From assembly GCA_946811695.1 (NCBI GenBank), contig OX328125.1:97169188-97233187 (forward strand): a stretch of 64,000 nt of DNA, given 5' to 3'. Shown one piece after another: positions 38,420-48,080 of the stretch. Under the pieces are notes generated by a model, which searched no databases, was not told the origin of the DNA, and saw nothing but the letters and a program-made list of their open reading frames with translations. A program made the position numbers and the translations under genes. The number at the start of each line of letters is the position of its first letter. The first letter of the stretch is position 1. The stretch comes from Gonocerus acuteangulatus. Lineage: Eukaryota > Arthropoda > Insecta > Hemiptera > Coreidae.

Positions 38420-38482
38420 TATGTTTTTACAGCCCTGAAGATGGCTTGTATAGCAAGCCGAAACGTTGGCAGTAATAAATAT
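38420..38482 (+). ncRNA. Hammerhead ribozyme motif, Penelope (minimal) type
   Basis: CTGAAGA at 38435-38441, stem II 38443-38459 with a 5-nt loop, GAAA 38460-38463, CGTT to 38467. The predicted cut lies before GGC (38468). Stem I: GCC (38432-38434) with GGC, then after one mismatch ACA.. with TGT-type pairs further out. It lies near the end of a repeat of about 225 bp that is inverted relative to 36735-36968. Confidence 0.65.
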
Positions 38483-38487
38483 ACATT

Positions 38488-38529
38488 TTATTACTGCCAG
38501 CGTTTCGGCTTGCTATACAAGCCATCTTA
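38488..38529 (-). pseudogene. Degenerate hammerhead fragment
   Basis: Minus strand keeps AAGATGGCTTG, CAAGCCGAAAC and GGCAGTAAT, but CTGA has been lost (GGTTAAGA instead of CCTGAAGA) and the ACGT of stem III reads ACGC. It joins the Loa 3' flank to the plus hammerhead repeat. Confidence 0.6.
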
Positions 38530-38629
38530 ACCATACAATAGAGTACAATATAATATTTCCGGGCTGACCTCCTCAGTGGGAGCGCACCGCGGCCAAGCGA
38601 CCTATTGTGCTACCCGTCGTTATCTCCCC

Positions 38630-41600
38630 TCAGAGTATTACCTTCCAGTAGTCCAGAAGTCTCCTAATGGATATTTCACTTGGTTCAAGATTGGTATCCT
38701 TTGTGTCACCAAAGTACCTAAACCGTATATGATCTAACCGTTCACAGTCACGGATGATGTGTAACGGTGTCTCTTCTTCTGCTCCACACCATCTACAGGT
38801 GGGGGAGTTGACCAGCCTCATCCTATAAAGGTGCTTATTCAGTTTGCAGTGTCCCGCAATTATTCCAATTGCTTCTCTGAGTTCCGTTCTGTTTAGGAGC
38901 TTCAGCTCCTTCCAGGGTTCTCCAGAGGGCTTTTGAATAAAGCATTTGGTGTTCCTCAAAGTCTGGTTCTCCCAAAGGTTTTGCTGCTTCCCACGCAGCC
39001 AATGGTGAATTATCCGTTTGAATAATGATGGTGGTGCCCCACAAAAGGGAGCAGGGCCAATTGGTACAGTAGCGGCACCTCTTCCTGCAAGTAGGTCCGC
39101 TCTTTCATTGCCAGGGATTCCACTGTGCCCAGGTATCCAGTGAATCTCAACACAGTTTCTGTTCTTGGCCAATTCATTTAGTTCCATTCTACATTCCCTG
39201 ACCAGTTTAGATTTAGTCATTGGGTTGTTTAAAGCTTTACAGGCAGCCAGGCTATCCGTTAGAATATTAATCCTTTTCTGGCTGTGTTGTGTTCCTCTCA
39301 ACTGAATTGCGGCAGCAAGGATTGCATATACCTCAGCCTGGAAGACCGATGGCTCTCTTCCTAAGGCAATGTGGGTGCCCCCCCCCCCTTGGCACCCCCT
39401 GTACCATATTCCTGAGCCAGTCCCCTCTGAGGTCTTCGATCCATCTGTGTAGACGTTGAATCCATTGGGTATGTTCACCGGTGTGGGCACCAGAGATTTC
39501 CGCTCCACTCCAGTGTTGACTCTGAAGCTTCTTTTGAAACCATATTCAGGGATGATTGCATCCGACGGAATACCCAATTCCGGGATACTTTCAATAATCC
39601 TAAAGATTCTTGAATGTCCTCCCTGCGCCTGAGGTGCTCTAATCACATTTTGCGAGGTCAGCCTATGAGCTGTAGTCATGGCCATTCTTGCTACATGCAA
39701 ATGTAACGATGGTATATCCAGGAGTGCTTCCAGGGCGAGAGTAGGCGTTGATCTCATTGCTCCACCTATAAGGAGGCATCCTTGTCTTTGTATTTTATTT
39801 ACCATGGCTTTCATATGTTTGGTGTCCAATCGGTGCCACCAAACTAATGCACCATAGGCAACAATTGGCCTGATTACATTCAAGTATAGCCATCTGGCAA
39901 TGTGTGGTTTGAGACCCCAGGTTCTACCACACAGCCTCTTACATGTCCACAGAGCAAACGTGGCCTTGTTCCTTACATGTTCCAGGTGTATTTTCCATGT
40001 TAGTTTCTTGTCCAATAGTACCCCTAAGTACTTCACCGAATTGCTCAGAGGAATAATATTCTCTTGAATTCTTAGGGTGCCGTATACCAGTCGTCGCTTT
40101 TTTGTAAAAGGGACTATGACCGTCTTACGTGCATTAATGCTGAGTCCTGACCTAGAGCACCACCTTGTGACTTGTTTAAGTGCTTCGTTCATAAGGTCCG
40201 TTATCACCGTGGGTACAGTGCCTCTAATTAGAATGGCAAGGTCATCAGCATAGCCCTGTGTATAGAAGCCTGCATTATTTAGCTCCTTGATAATGGAATT
40301 GACTACCAGGCACCACAGCAGTGGTGATAAAACCCCTCCTTGTGGACATCCCCTTGTAGCCTTGACACGTATGTTAGCCTTTCCCAGGTTGGCACAAATT
40401 GTTCTTTCACTCAGCATTGCCAGTGTCCACCTGGTTGTGCTAAGATCGACCTTAAAACTCCCCATAGCTTCTGCTATTGTGTTTAGTGGGGTATTGTCGA
40501 AAGCTCCCTCAATGTCTAGAAATGCTCCAAGAGCAATTTCCTTATTATTGATAGATTCTTCTACTTTCTGTACTAGACAGTGCAGCGCACTTTCGCATGA
40601 TTTGCCAGATTGATAGGCATACTGCGTTGTTTCTAGTGGTACATACCTAAGTATATTATCCCTTATGTGCCTGTCCACCAACTTCTCTAGTGTCTTCATT
40701 AGGAAAGATGTCAGGCATATTGGTCTATAAGCTTTAGGGTGATCGTGGTGGTTCTTACCTTGCTTTGGTATAAACACAACCCGTACTTCTCTCCAATTCG
40801 TTGGTATGTAACCGTAGGCAAGACTTCCTCTCAGTAGGTTAACAATCCTAGAGAGCAAACTGCCCAGGCCTTTTTGTAAAAGGCAAGGGTAAATATTGTC
40901 CATTCCTGGTGACTTGTAGGGATGAAAGGACCTAATGGCCCATCTCACTGATTCAGCTGTTACCAGTTCTTTAGCTAGAGTCCAGGGGCTCTCAAAGGTT
41001 GTCTAATCTCTGTAGTGAGTTGACTGTGTGTTAGGCCTTCCTCGTTGTTTGGGAAGTGAGTATCCAGAAGGAGCCGAAGAGACTCTCTTTCCTTCGTTGT
41101 CCTTCCATTAGGACCTGTCATATCGCCAATCATGCTGTTGCAGTTCGACTTTGATATGAGTTTGCTTAACCTACAGCTCGTGGTGGTATCATTAATTTCT
41201 TCACAGAAGTTCCTCCAGGTATCCCTTTTGGTTTTCCTAAGAGTATTGTTATATTCTGTTAGGGACCTTTTGTATAGGTCCCACGATCCAGTTCTCTTTG
41301 CTTTGTTGAAGAGTTTCCTAGTTCTCTTCCTCATTGCGTCTAGTGTGGAATTCCACCATGGAACAGCTCTAGGCGTTCTCTTGGTGGTGAGTTTACAAAT
41401 CTCCTCAAAGGCCGTGGTAATGGCCTTTGTGAGTTCACACTTAAGAAGCTCAACTTCAAGAGGATGACTTGCGTGGCTTGGACAACACTGTAGTTTTTCA
41501 CTCAGAGAGACCGTATAGCCTTGCCAGTCTGTCCCCTTGGGGTTTCTATAACTGAGAAGTACTGGTTTTTGGTACTCTAGGTCAAACCTAATGTACTTAT

Positions 41601-42330
41601 GGTCAGAGCCTGTAAATTCATCTACAACATGCCAGTTATGGGTGTTGAGGAGATTTTTGTCATCAATAGTTATTGTTATGTCAAGAACTTCTTGTCTAAT
41701 AGCATTCTCAAAAGTGGGCTTATTACCTATGTTATTAATTTCTATATTATTAACAAGAAAATAATCAAGCAATGTCTCACCTCTGCTGTTGGTGTTGGAG
41801 CTCCCCCATATCAGGTTATGTGCGTTGGCGTCCATACCTATGATGCCACCAAGATGGTGACATTTAAGGTATTGCACCATGGTTTCAAGTCCGGGGGTCA
41901 CCGTCGGCTCGTCACCTGGGAGATAGATGGAGCCAAGGATGATCCCCGTCCCAAAAGGTATCCTTACTGCTGCAGAGTCCCTAGAACAGAGAGACCATAA
42001 AGGAAAACTGTCAAGATTATTGTTAAGCAGAATGCAGGCCCGCGCATCATCACACGGGTGACTGCAATCTTAAGGCCTGCAATTTGCTTTTTATGTATCC
42101 AGGGTTCCTGGATTAAAATGATATCAATGTTTTTACTCACCACATACTGGAGGAGCGAGCTGGTTGTCGTCCTGCAGTGATGTAGGTTGATCTGCAGCAC
42201 GGAGACCATGGTTGTTGCCGACCAGCGTCCCGTGCCAGAGCCGGGGAATCCCCGACTCCACCACGGCCACCCTGCGAAGCAACGGGATCCACACCCCAAC
42301 CGACCTTGCCAGACCACCCACGGCCCCGCC
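38630..42330 (-). pseudogene. Loa-clade LINE ORF2: endonuclease, reverse transcriptase, RNase H
   Basis: Minus-strand polyprotein in three frames. Part 1 (42330 to about 42050) is the endonuclease N-terminus (LQINLHHCR, DIILIQEPWI). Part 2 (to about 40985) is the rest of the endonuclease (GMDANAHNLIWGS, SDHKYIRFDL) and the linker. Part 3 (about 40990-38630) carries RT motifs (FIPKQGK, FLDIEGAFD, GCPQGGVLSP, YADD near 40245), RNase H (YTDGSK, FQAEVYA, LTDSLAA, GNERADLLA) and a terminal CRWCG...H...C cluster. Two frameshifts, near 42050 and 40990, inactivate it. The open frame listed from 40948 begins mid-protein at a GTG; reading in frame upstream extends about 13 residues to the break. Loa assignment rests on the RNase H plus the linker pattern with PWWNSTLDAM. 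Confidence 0.85.
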
Positions 42331-42663
42331 CCCATCCCCCCGAGCCGGATCCTCAGGATCCACACTCAGGGGACTAGGCGCGTGTGCCACAGGGTCACCC
42401 ACGGCCCCACCCCCGCCCCCCAGAGCAGGATTCACATCCACGCTCAGGGGGCCGGACACGGGTACCACAGGCCCATCGCCAGACGGACCGGCAGGAGGCG
42501 CCCCTCCCGCATCTCCCAGTTGGTCAACGGACTCCCTCCTGGTCCCTCCTCCTGCTCGTCCTCGTTAATTTTAACCATAAAATGTGTTTTATTAAATAAG
42601 AACATTGACCGAAACCCCGACGATCAACGCTTCCTACTTCTGAACGGTCGACCATATCTTCTC
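42331..42663 (-). other. GC-rich 5' region of the Loa element (ORF1 remnant) and terminal X'
   Basis: Strongly GC-rich relative to its surroundings, with G-rich near-repeats (GGGGGCGGGG-like blocks 115 bp apart). It may be the end of a gag-like ORF1, but no zinc knuckle is left. The outermost 80 bp are X', repeated inversely at 36657. Bases 42681-42969 are AT-rich and unassigned. Confidence 0.5.
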
Positions 42664-42981
42664 AATTAAGATATTTTAAGAATTAAAATGGTTAAAAGTA
42701 ATTTTAACTTTAAACTTTTCTGAATATGAACTTATTCATGGGATAAAAATGTAATTTCATGGATTAATTCTTAGTGAACGATAACAACATCAATAATTAT
42801 TTCTGCAATCTAGAGAAGAGCCTTGAAATTTTTTGTTTCTAGATATGACCATGGATTTTTTCTGTTGATGTGAAATTTCTTTTTATTTAAAACGAGACTT
42901 TATACAACATGATCTGATTTTTTTTTCAGACCTTGTGTTCATTCGTTTATTTATTTTTAACTCACTAAGAATAGCCACTGC

Positions 42982-43164
42982 GCCAACGGCCATAGCCACG
43001 TTGAATATACCGGTTCCCGTAGATCACCGAAGTTCAGCAACGTCGGGCGTGGTCAGTACCTGAATGGGTGACCGACCACGTACTGTTGGCATTATAAAAG
43101 GGTGGCAACCTATAGATAGCCCGGCGCTAATGGCCAAGATGTAGATGCGCCGTAAAAAAAAAAA
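42982..43164 (+). mobile_element. 5S rRNA-derived SINE, intact
   Basis: The first 110 bp match a whole 5S rRNA: GCCAACGGCCATAGCCACG start, TCACCGAAGTTCAGCAACG (A box region), GGGCGTGGTCAGTACC and TGAATGGGTGACC (C box), ending GTTGGC. The tail follows: GGGTGGCAACCTATAGATAG, then a GGCGC/GCGCC hairpin around TAATGGCCAAGATGTAGAT, then poly(A). It is flanked by a perfect 12-bp target duplication AATAGCCACTGC (42970-42981, 43165-43176). The internal RNA polymerase III promoter looks usable. Confidence 0.92.
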
Positions 43165-43549
43165 AAATAGCCACTGCATATGAGAAATTTGGAAATGCAG
43201 TCAATAGTAGACGATAATAAATACAGGCTTGTCCCGAAGGAAATCGCCATACTTGAGGGCTAAAGTGTAGTTGAATGCCACGAAGGAGAAATTTTTACTT
43301 GCATTGTTTCCCTAGATATAGGCATTTCCGCGTTTTGTTTTTTTCTAAACGCTAGTTTTTGACCATTTTTTAAATTTAATTCTGAGGACATTTTAAAAAT
43401 CTGCATTAAATTTCCTATAAGATCTCATGTACTTTGTGGAAAATTTTCTCAAATCAAATTCACAGCAGCCACTCAAACAAATAATTCATCAAGAAATAAA
43501 TGTTTTTCATTTTTAATGTTCCACTTGGTTGCGTTTGGAGTTAAGGAAG

Positions 43550-44449
43550 GGTTAGAATAAAATATTTTATTAACAGACATAAAACGTTTAGGTAACTTTG
43601 TATATTTTCCTTAATATCTCGAAAAAGGTTAAGAATTTGGTAAACGAAAGAATACCATTAGAAAGCTTACTAAATGCTCTACAAAAAAGGTTCTGATGAA
43701 AGTTTTGATTAGGCGATGTCAATCGGAGAAATAAGTGCTTAAAACATTAAAGTAATTGATTTTGCTTATTCGAACTGTTCTTTTTGTCTGTTTATACTCC
43801 TTGTTATTTTTTAATTGCTTATAGTTGGATAATGTATTTTACAATAAAACAGATTAGGCAAAATAAGAAAAACAATTCATTGTTAGAAATATAGCTTGCC
43901 AAGAGAAAAAGATTCGTTGACGTCTTTTTGAATATTTTCAATTGCCTTTATGCTGTTGGTTTTTTTATTTTATTTTTTAATTGATTTTATCTGTAGAATT
44001 ATTACTATAGTAAAAGAACACAGGAATGTGTGAAAATATTTGATATTTTCGAATTCATTGAAACGTATGAAATGAAGTATCGGTAGAAGAGGATTCTAGG
44101 GTCTTGCGGACCTGACCCCAGGTATAGCCATAAAACCCTTTGAACAAAGGCCGAGGAAAATATTATCTGTTTCTATTCTATGCTTTTCAAATGAGAATAG
44201 GGATATGAACAGGAACCGGGGTCTCCCGTGGTCTAATGGCTAGCGCCTTGGATTCATAAGCGGGAGATAGTGGGTTCGATTCCCAACCTCTGGCAGGAAT
44301 TTTATCATCCCACGGCTCGCTGGGGAAATTCCTCGCTACACCCTGGATGTCGGCTCTAATGACCTAGATGTAGATGTGCCGTAAAAAAAAAAAAAAAAAA
44401 ACTGGAACCGCGCTAAGATGACGCAGTTCCTGCGAGTCGGACTTTTTTA
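43550..44449 (+). mobile_element. B-family element, 3' part
   Basis: Internal units (43560-43760; AAGCTTACTAAATGC, CAATCGGAGAAATAAGTGCT) lead to the 3' terminus GCGCTAAGATGACGCAGTTC, the hairpin and GTCGGACTTTTTTA (44409-44449). A SINE is inserted just before that terminus. Bases 43177-43549 are unassigned. Confidence 0.6.
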
Positions 44450-44886
44450 GTGTTCCACGGACCGCACGAACATTTTTTTGGTTATGTAGCTGGGACTCTC
44501 CGAAATGTTACGTTATTTCATTACCTTTCACAAGGTACAACCACATCTTGTCTGCAAGAAAAACTAGCGCATATTAGCGCAGTTCTAAAAAAGATCCCAT
44601 TATCCAGGAATTCTAGACGTCACCCTGCCTTCGGAATGTACTCTAAGAGGTACTTACGTATTAGCTTCAACGCAGGTTAAAGATGAGACTCTAGTTCAGA
44701 GATCTGGATCATCAGCATTGTGGATCATCAGCCCATTGTGTTTATTGTAACCGTCTTGTTCCCTTTCAATTTAGAACGCAATTCATTTGTAAATTGGTGT
44801 TTTTTACGTGATCTCCTTGTTTTTTGTTTATTTAACCGAAACAAAGGAAGCACTGTTAAATTGCTTATCGGTCCATTATCCACCGA
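43770..44886 (+). repeat. Left arm of an inverted duplication
   Basis: Nearly identical to the reverse complement of 55648-56790, including a SINE at the same site and 440 bp of sequence (44450-44886) beyond the B terminus. Short frames at 44450-44680 and 44720-44926 are duplicated in the other arm with identical peptides over the shared part, but show no known domain. Confidence 0.85.
44218..44401 (+). mobile_element. tRNA-derived SINE
   Basis: GGGGTCTCCCGTGGTCTAAT head, GGTGGGTTCGATTCCC-type B box (here GTGGGTTCGATTCCCAAC), the GGCAGGAATTTTATCATC body, the tail TCTAATGACCTAGATGTAGA with GGC/GCC closing pairs, and poly(A). GGAACC is repeated at both sides (44212-44217 and after the poly(A)). 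Confidence 0.88.
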
Positions 44887-45442
44887 AAAACCATCCTTCA
44901 TCTATATTACCAACGAGTTGGATTGACTAGAGTTTCAACATAACCCTGAGCGAGCGGAAATGCATAGCACTTATGCCATTAACATAAGTGCTGCCTATAT
45001 ATGAAAAAACATATACTGCCTATATATGAAAAATATTTATTTGTATCTTTATATCTTCTCTAACGCCACATTTTTTTAAAAAGGGCGAGTGAGTTTTGCT
45101 ACTATACGTTTCCAATGTATAAAATCCAAATTTACTTGAAGATATCGGAGGAGATGTTTTTAAACTCCATTTAACACTACCAAAGATTCTTAATGGAATT
45201 ATTTAAAACTGATATTTCTCTGAAAATAAAATACATCTGTAATTGGACGGAATGGAAAATGGTATGTATATTACTTTCTTATTCAAAATTGTAATGCGAG
45301 TAAAAAAAAAATTACACCGGGCCCCCTGAGACGACAGGCCCCAGATCTATTTTCTTCCGTGCCCTCCTCGCGATGGCCCTGGACACTAGGGATAATAATG
45401 TAATGTAAACGCACTAATATAATGCAGTTCCTGCAAATTACG
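44887..45442. other. No gene seen
   Basis: AT-rich sequence. A decayed B 3' terminus (ACGCACTAATATAATGCAG) lies near 45409. Confidence 0.45.
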
Positions 45443-45523
45443 GATTGCAGGAGTCTACCCGTGGTCTAATGGCTAACACCTAGTTTCCTATGCGGGAAAT
45501 GGTGGGTTCGATTACCACCGCCG

Positions 45524-45552
45524 CACAGTGTAACGTCCAATGGACAAAAACC
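45524..45552 (+). promoter_or_regulatory. RSS-like transposon end, 13-bp spacer
   Basis: Heptamer CACAGTG (45524-45530), spacer of 13 bp, nonamer ACAAAAACC (45544-45552). Heptamer and nonamer equal the vertebrate V(D)J signal consensus. In Transib elements the heptamer-like end is where the RAG1-related transposase cuts. Confidence 0.75.
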
Positions 45553-45689
45553 TAAATTTTTGTTTTCCTATATTTAATTTTTAATCCTCTAGCTAAGTTT
45601 AAAAATTATTCAAGGAATTAAAATCGTATAAAACTAATAAATATTAGTTTTATTTTGATCAACAAACACATTAGCAGTATTATAAACAA

Positions 45690-45694
45690 GGGAA

Positions 45695-45728
<34 letters not shown>

Positions 45729-45765
45729 GCTTGTCAACCTTAGGGTCATTGACGCCATCGAGTGA
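45690..45765 (-). mobile_element. LINE/SINE 3' tail inside the Transib-like element
   Basis: Minus strand: GGCGTCAATGACCCTAAGGT, then GACAAGCC, then a poly(A) of about 30. It matches the hairpin tail of the I-clade LINE (AATGACCCTA). It is a later, severely 5'-truncated insertion. Confidence 0.55.
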
Positions 45766-46945
45766 AATACGCAAAGTCTTTAAAACCTGCTTTATACCAA
45801 CAATCAGTTTGAGCCTCTCTCGTTGAAGATAGGACAGTGTTTTATTAAGTCATCCGAAGGAAATTACGTCAAAAATATTCCTTTTTTATCTGATATAATT
45901 GATTATGGGTAATTACTCCCTTATTATTTATCCTGAATTTTTCTTCATTGATCTTTGAAATTTTCTTCAACTACAAAATTTTGATAGACCATAGCAAAAA
46001 AACTTCATCTGAACACATCCCATGTTTTTTAGAGCTTAAAGTTTACCTCAAATATAATGTACTGAGGGAATTTAGTTTGCCGAAATTTGCCGATTCCAAA
46101 GATTTTTATTTTTAGATCCATCATCATTTTTTCTTCCAAATTTGAAAAACAAATGTGGATAAATCCAAGAAGACGGTATTAATCCTTGGGCAAATGATTC
46201 AATTTAATCTGCAGGATGATCCTAAAGAAATATTAAGCAATATTAAAAAAACTGCCAGTTTAGTCTTATATTATATGTAAAAAAAGTGGGAACGTGTTCA
46301 CCGCAGAGAAAAAAACTCTTATATAAATACTGGTTGAAACAATATATCAACTTAGAAGGCATTGTTATTAATTTTTATCAAGGAAAAAAATAGTCGCGCC
46401 CTGATGGCTCTTCTGGCTTCCTTAGAGGAAGACATAAAAAAGAGTTTACAGCGTTGTATGAGAGATCGAAAAAGCGCCGGGTTCTTCTGATATCTGGCCC
46501 AGTGCTTTTTTTCGGAGAAGAAATATAAAAAGGCAGAGCGAAATCTGTTCAGACATTAATGAATGTATAATAGAGGATGACATTAATAATCAAATAGATA
46601 TTGGTTTCGATATAAGTTTACATTACATTACACCAAAAACGATTCAGACTCGGCATTTAAAAAAATATTTAATAATTTCATAGAAAATAGTAAAATATTA
46701 TTATTCTATGGCAATATTACTATAAGTATAATTTACTACTATACCCTTACTACATTATATGTTACCGTTATAATATATTTTATAATATTGTTATTAATAA
46801 TATTATTACCTGCTATGTTATTTTTATTAATATTACAATTAATATTATTATAGCGGTATAGTATGCATTATTATACTAGTGTTACATTGTTTTGAGTTGA
46901 TTTCAGTTAATAAAAATGCTTATTTGAAAATAACGAGTGGTTAAT

Positions 46946-46984
46946 GATTTTTGTCCATAAGCCTCACTACTTCGTTACACTGTG
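46946..46984 (-). promoter_or_regulatory. RSS-like transposon end, 23-bp spacer
   Basis: Read on the minus strand: CACAGTG (46984-46978), a 23-bp spacer (46977-46955), then ACAAAAATC (46954-46946), one mismatch from the consensus nonamer. The first five spacer bases (TAACG) equal those of the left end, and both spacers end in TGG. Confidence 0.75.
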
Positions 46985-47670
46985 CGGTGGCAAGAATTTT
47001 CTCATCTCAGATTCTCTTGGTTTCGGCGCTAATGGCCAAGATGTCAATGCATCGTAAAGAAAATATAAATAATTAAATAAACATTTAAAACGGATTGCAT
47101 CATAAGGTCAACCTTATGAGAAGAGAGCAAACAAGCGAAAAAAAATGTAGGCATACTTTCGGAAAGACACCTTTAAAACACACATTCCCACCCTACTAGG
47201 AAAATACCATACAAATCAATAATCCATTGTCATTGCATTATTAGAGCAAAGAACTACACAGCGCGTGCACATTTTTAAACAACAAACATATTGGTACAAG
47301 AGCGACAGTAAACATAAGACAATATATTCCAGGTGCAAGCCAGGGGCGTATGAACACATGAGAATTGCGCAACTTACCTCCAAATATTGAGCCCCGTTTA
47401 CACACACAGGTTTTCCGACAGTTTTGGAGCGGACGCTCCAAACCGGCGCTCCAATCCTGTGTGTGTGAATACTAGCCGCCGAGATGCCAGGAGTGCGGAC
47501 CTGGAGCGACGTTCCGGGAGTGCAAGTTCCGACCTGCAGCGGCATGTTCACACACTTGCTCCAATCAAACGCTCCAGATGTTTTTTTTTTTTTTTATATA
47601 TTCGATTATTGGTTCTAAGTTACAAACCCATAACCATTATGAGTAAACTGAATGTATGATTAAATGTAAT

Positions 47671-47964
47671 TTACAAATGTATGTTAATATTCTTAATGCT
47701 ATCTCTCATAATTGTATCTTTTTTCGGTATATAAGGGCGAATTAAATTTAAAATTACTTGAAACGTAATGTCGTCCATTCTTAAATAATTTCTGTAATCT
47801 TCTGGGTTATTTTCTCTCAGCTCCCGCAAAAGAGGCATATGACCGAAGCGTTCTCTATTTCTTCTCCACTCCTTAACCCATATTTGTCGCGGATTTCTCT
47901 GTTTCTTTTGACACATTAAAATCAGTGCTACACAAGCAATAGCACTCTTTTTTCTTGAACTCAT
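47671..47964 (-). pseudogene. HARBI1-like transposase, N-terminal remnant
   Basis: 97 codons, starting at an ATG followed by a Lys/Arg-rich stretch (SSRKKSA). It contains the conserved N-terminal signature of PIF/Harbinger nucleases: WVKEWRRNRERFGHMPLLRE, then RENNPEDYRNYLRMDDITF and RPYIPKKDTIMRD. In the family this precedes the DDE nuclease domain; here the frame stops straight after, so the catalytic domain is gone. Full-length relatives have about 350 residues. Given the 885-bp element, this is an internal-deletion derivative that would depend on an intact partner. It reads opposite to the repeat that hosts it. Confidence 0.82.
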
Positions 47965-48026
47965 TTAAAAAAAGTGGTCTTCTCACTGCAAAGTGTTCAA
48001 TTCGACTGACTAGCTACCTAGGAATG

Positions 48027-48080
48027 TTGGAGCGGCGCGTGGAGTTTCCACCCTGGCGGAAACTCCACGCGCCGCTCCAA
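48027..48080. repeat. Perfect 23-bp-arm palindrome
   Basis: Arms 48027-48049 and 48058-48080 (TTGGAGCGGCGCGTGGAG...) are exact inverse copies around an 8-bp loop. It lies inside the Harbinger element and is far more GC-rich than its surroundings. Confidence 0.9.

Larger units (their letters stand above)
36657..42663 (-). mobile_element. Composite insertion: hammerhead repeats, B element and Loa LINE
   Basis: Bounded by the direct repeat AATTAAGATATTTTAAG (36640-36656 and 42664-42680). Both ends carry the same terminal sequence X of about 69 bp in inverse orientation (36661-36725 plus; 42590-42633 minus onwards), with key blocks TTGATCGTCGGGGTTTCGGT and CAATGTTCTTATTTAATAAA. From left to right: X, a minus hammerhead repeat (to about 36968), a G/A-rich block, a B element, a plus hammerhead repeat (38268-38490), a short minus hammerhead fragment, then the Loa LINE in minus orientation, ending in X'. 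Confidence 0.65.
45524..46984. mobile_element. Transib-like transposon with RSS-like ends (non-autonomous or decayed)
   Basis: The 1461-bp element begins CACAGTGTAACG and ends in its inverse. Each end carries the heptamer CACAGTG and an A-rich nonamer: ACAAAAACC on the left and ACAAAAATC on the right. Spacers are 13 bp (45531-45543) and 23 bp (46955-46977). The aligned SINE target shows a 5-bp duplication (CGCCG/CGGTG), the length used by Transib. The interior has no intact ORF; it holds a minus-strand LINE/SINE tail with poly-T (45690-45765) and AT-rich, stop-filled sequence. Confidence 0.75.
45443..47075 (+). mobile_element. tRNA-derived SINE split by a Transib-like element
   Basis: Head at 45443-45523 (CCCGTGGTCTAATGGCTAAC, B box GGTTCGATTACC). 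It resumes at 46985-47075 with GGCAAGAATTTTCTCATC and the GGCGCTAATGGCCAAGATGT tail. Aligned to intact copies, the break lies at a 5-bp position that reads CGCCG on the left and CGGTG on the right. Confidence 0.8.

Noticed and set aside
41132..41467. Plus-strand frames opposite the Loa ORF2
   Set aside because: Antisense shadows of the endonuclease region; no domain.
44450..44926. Short conserved frames duplicated at 55577-56086
   Set aside because: Identity is explained by the inverted duplication; no domain or start context supports translation.
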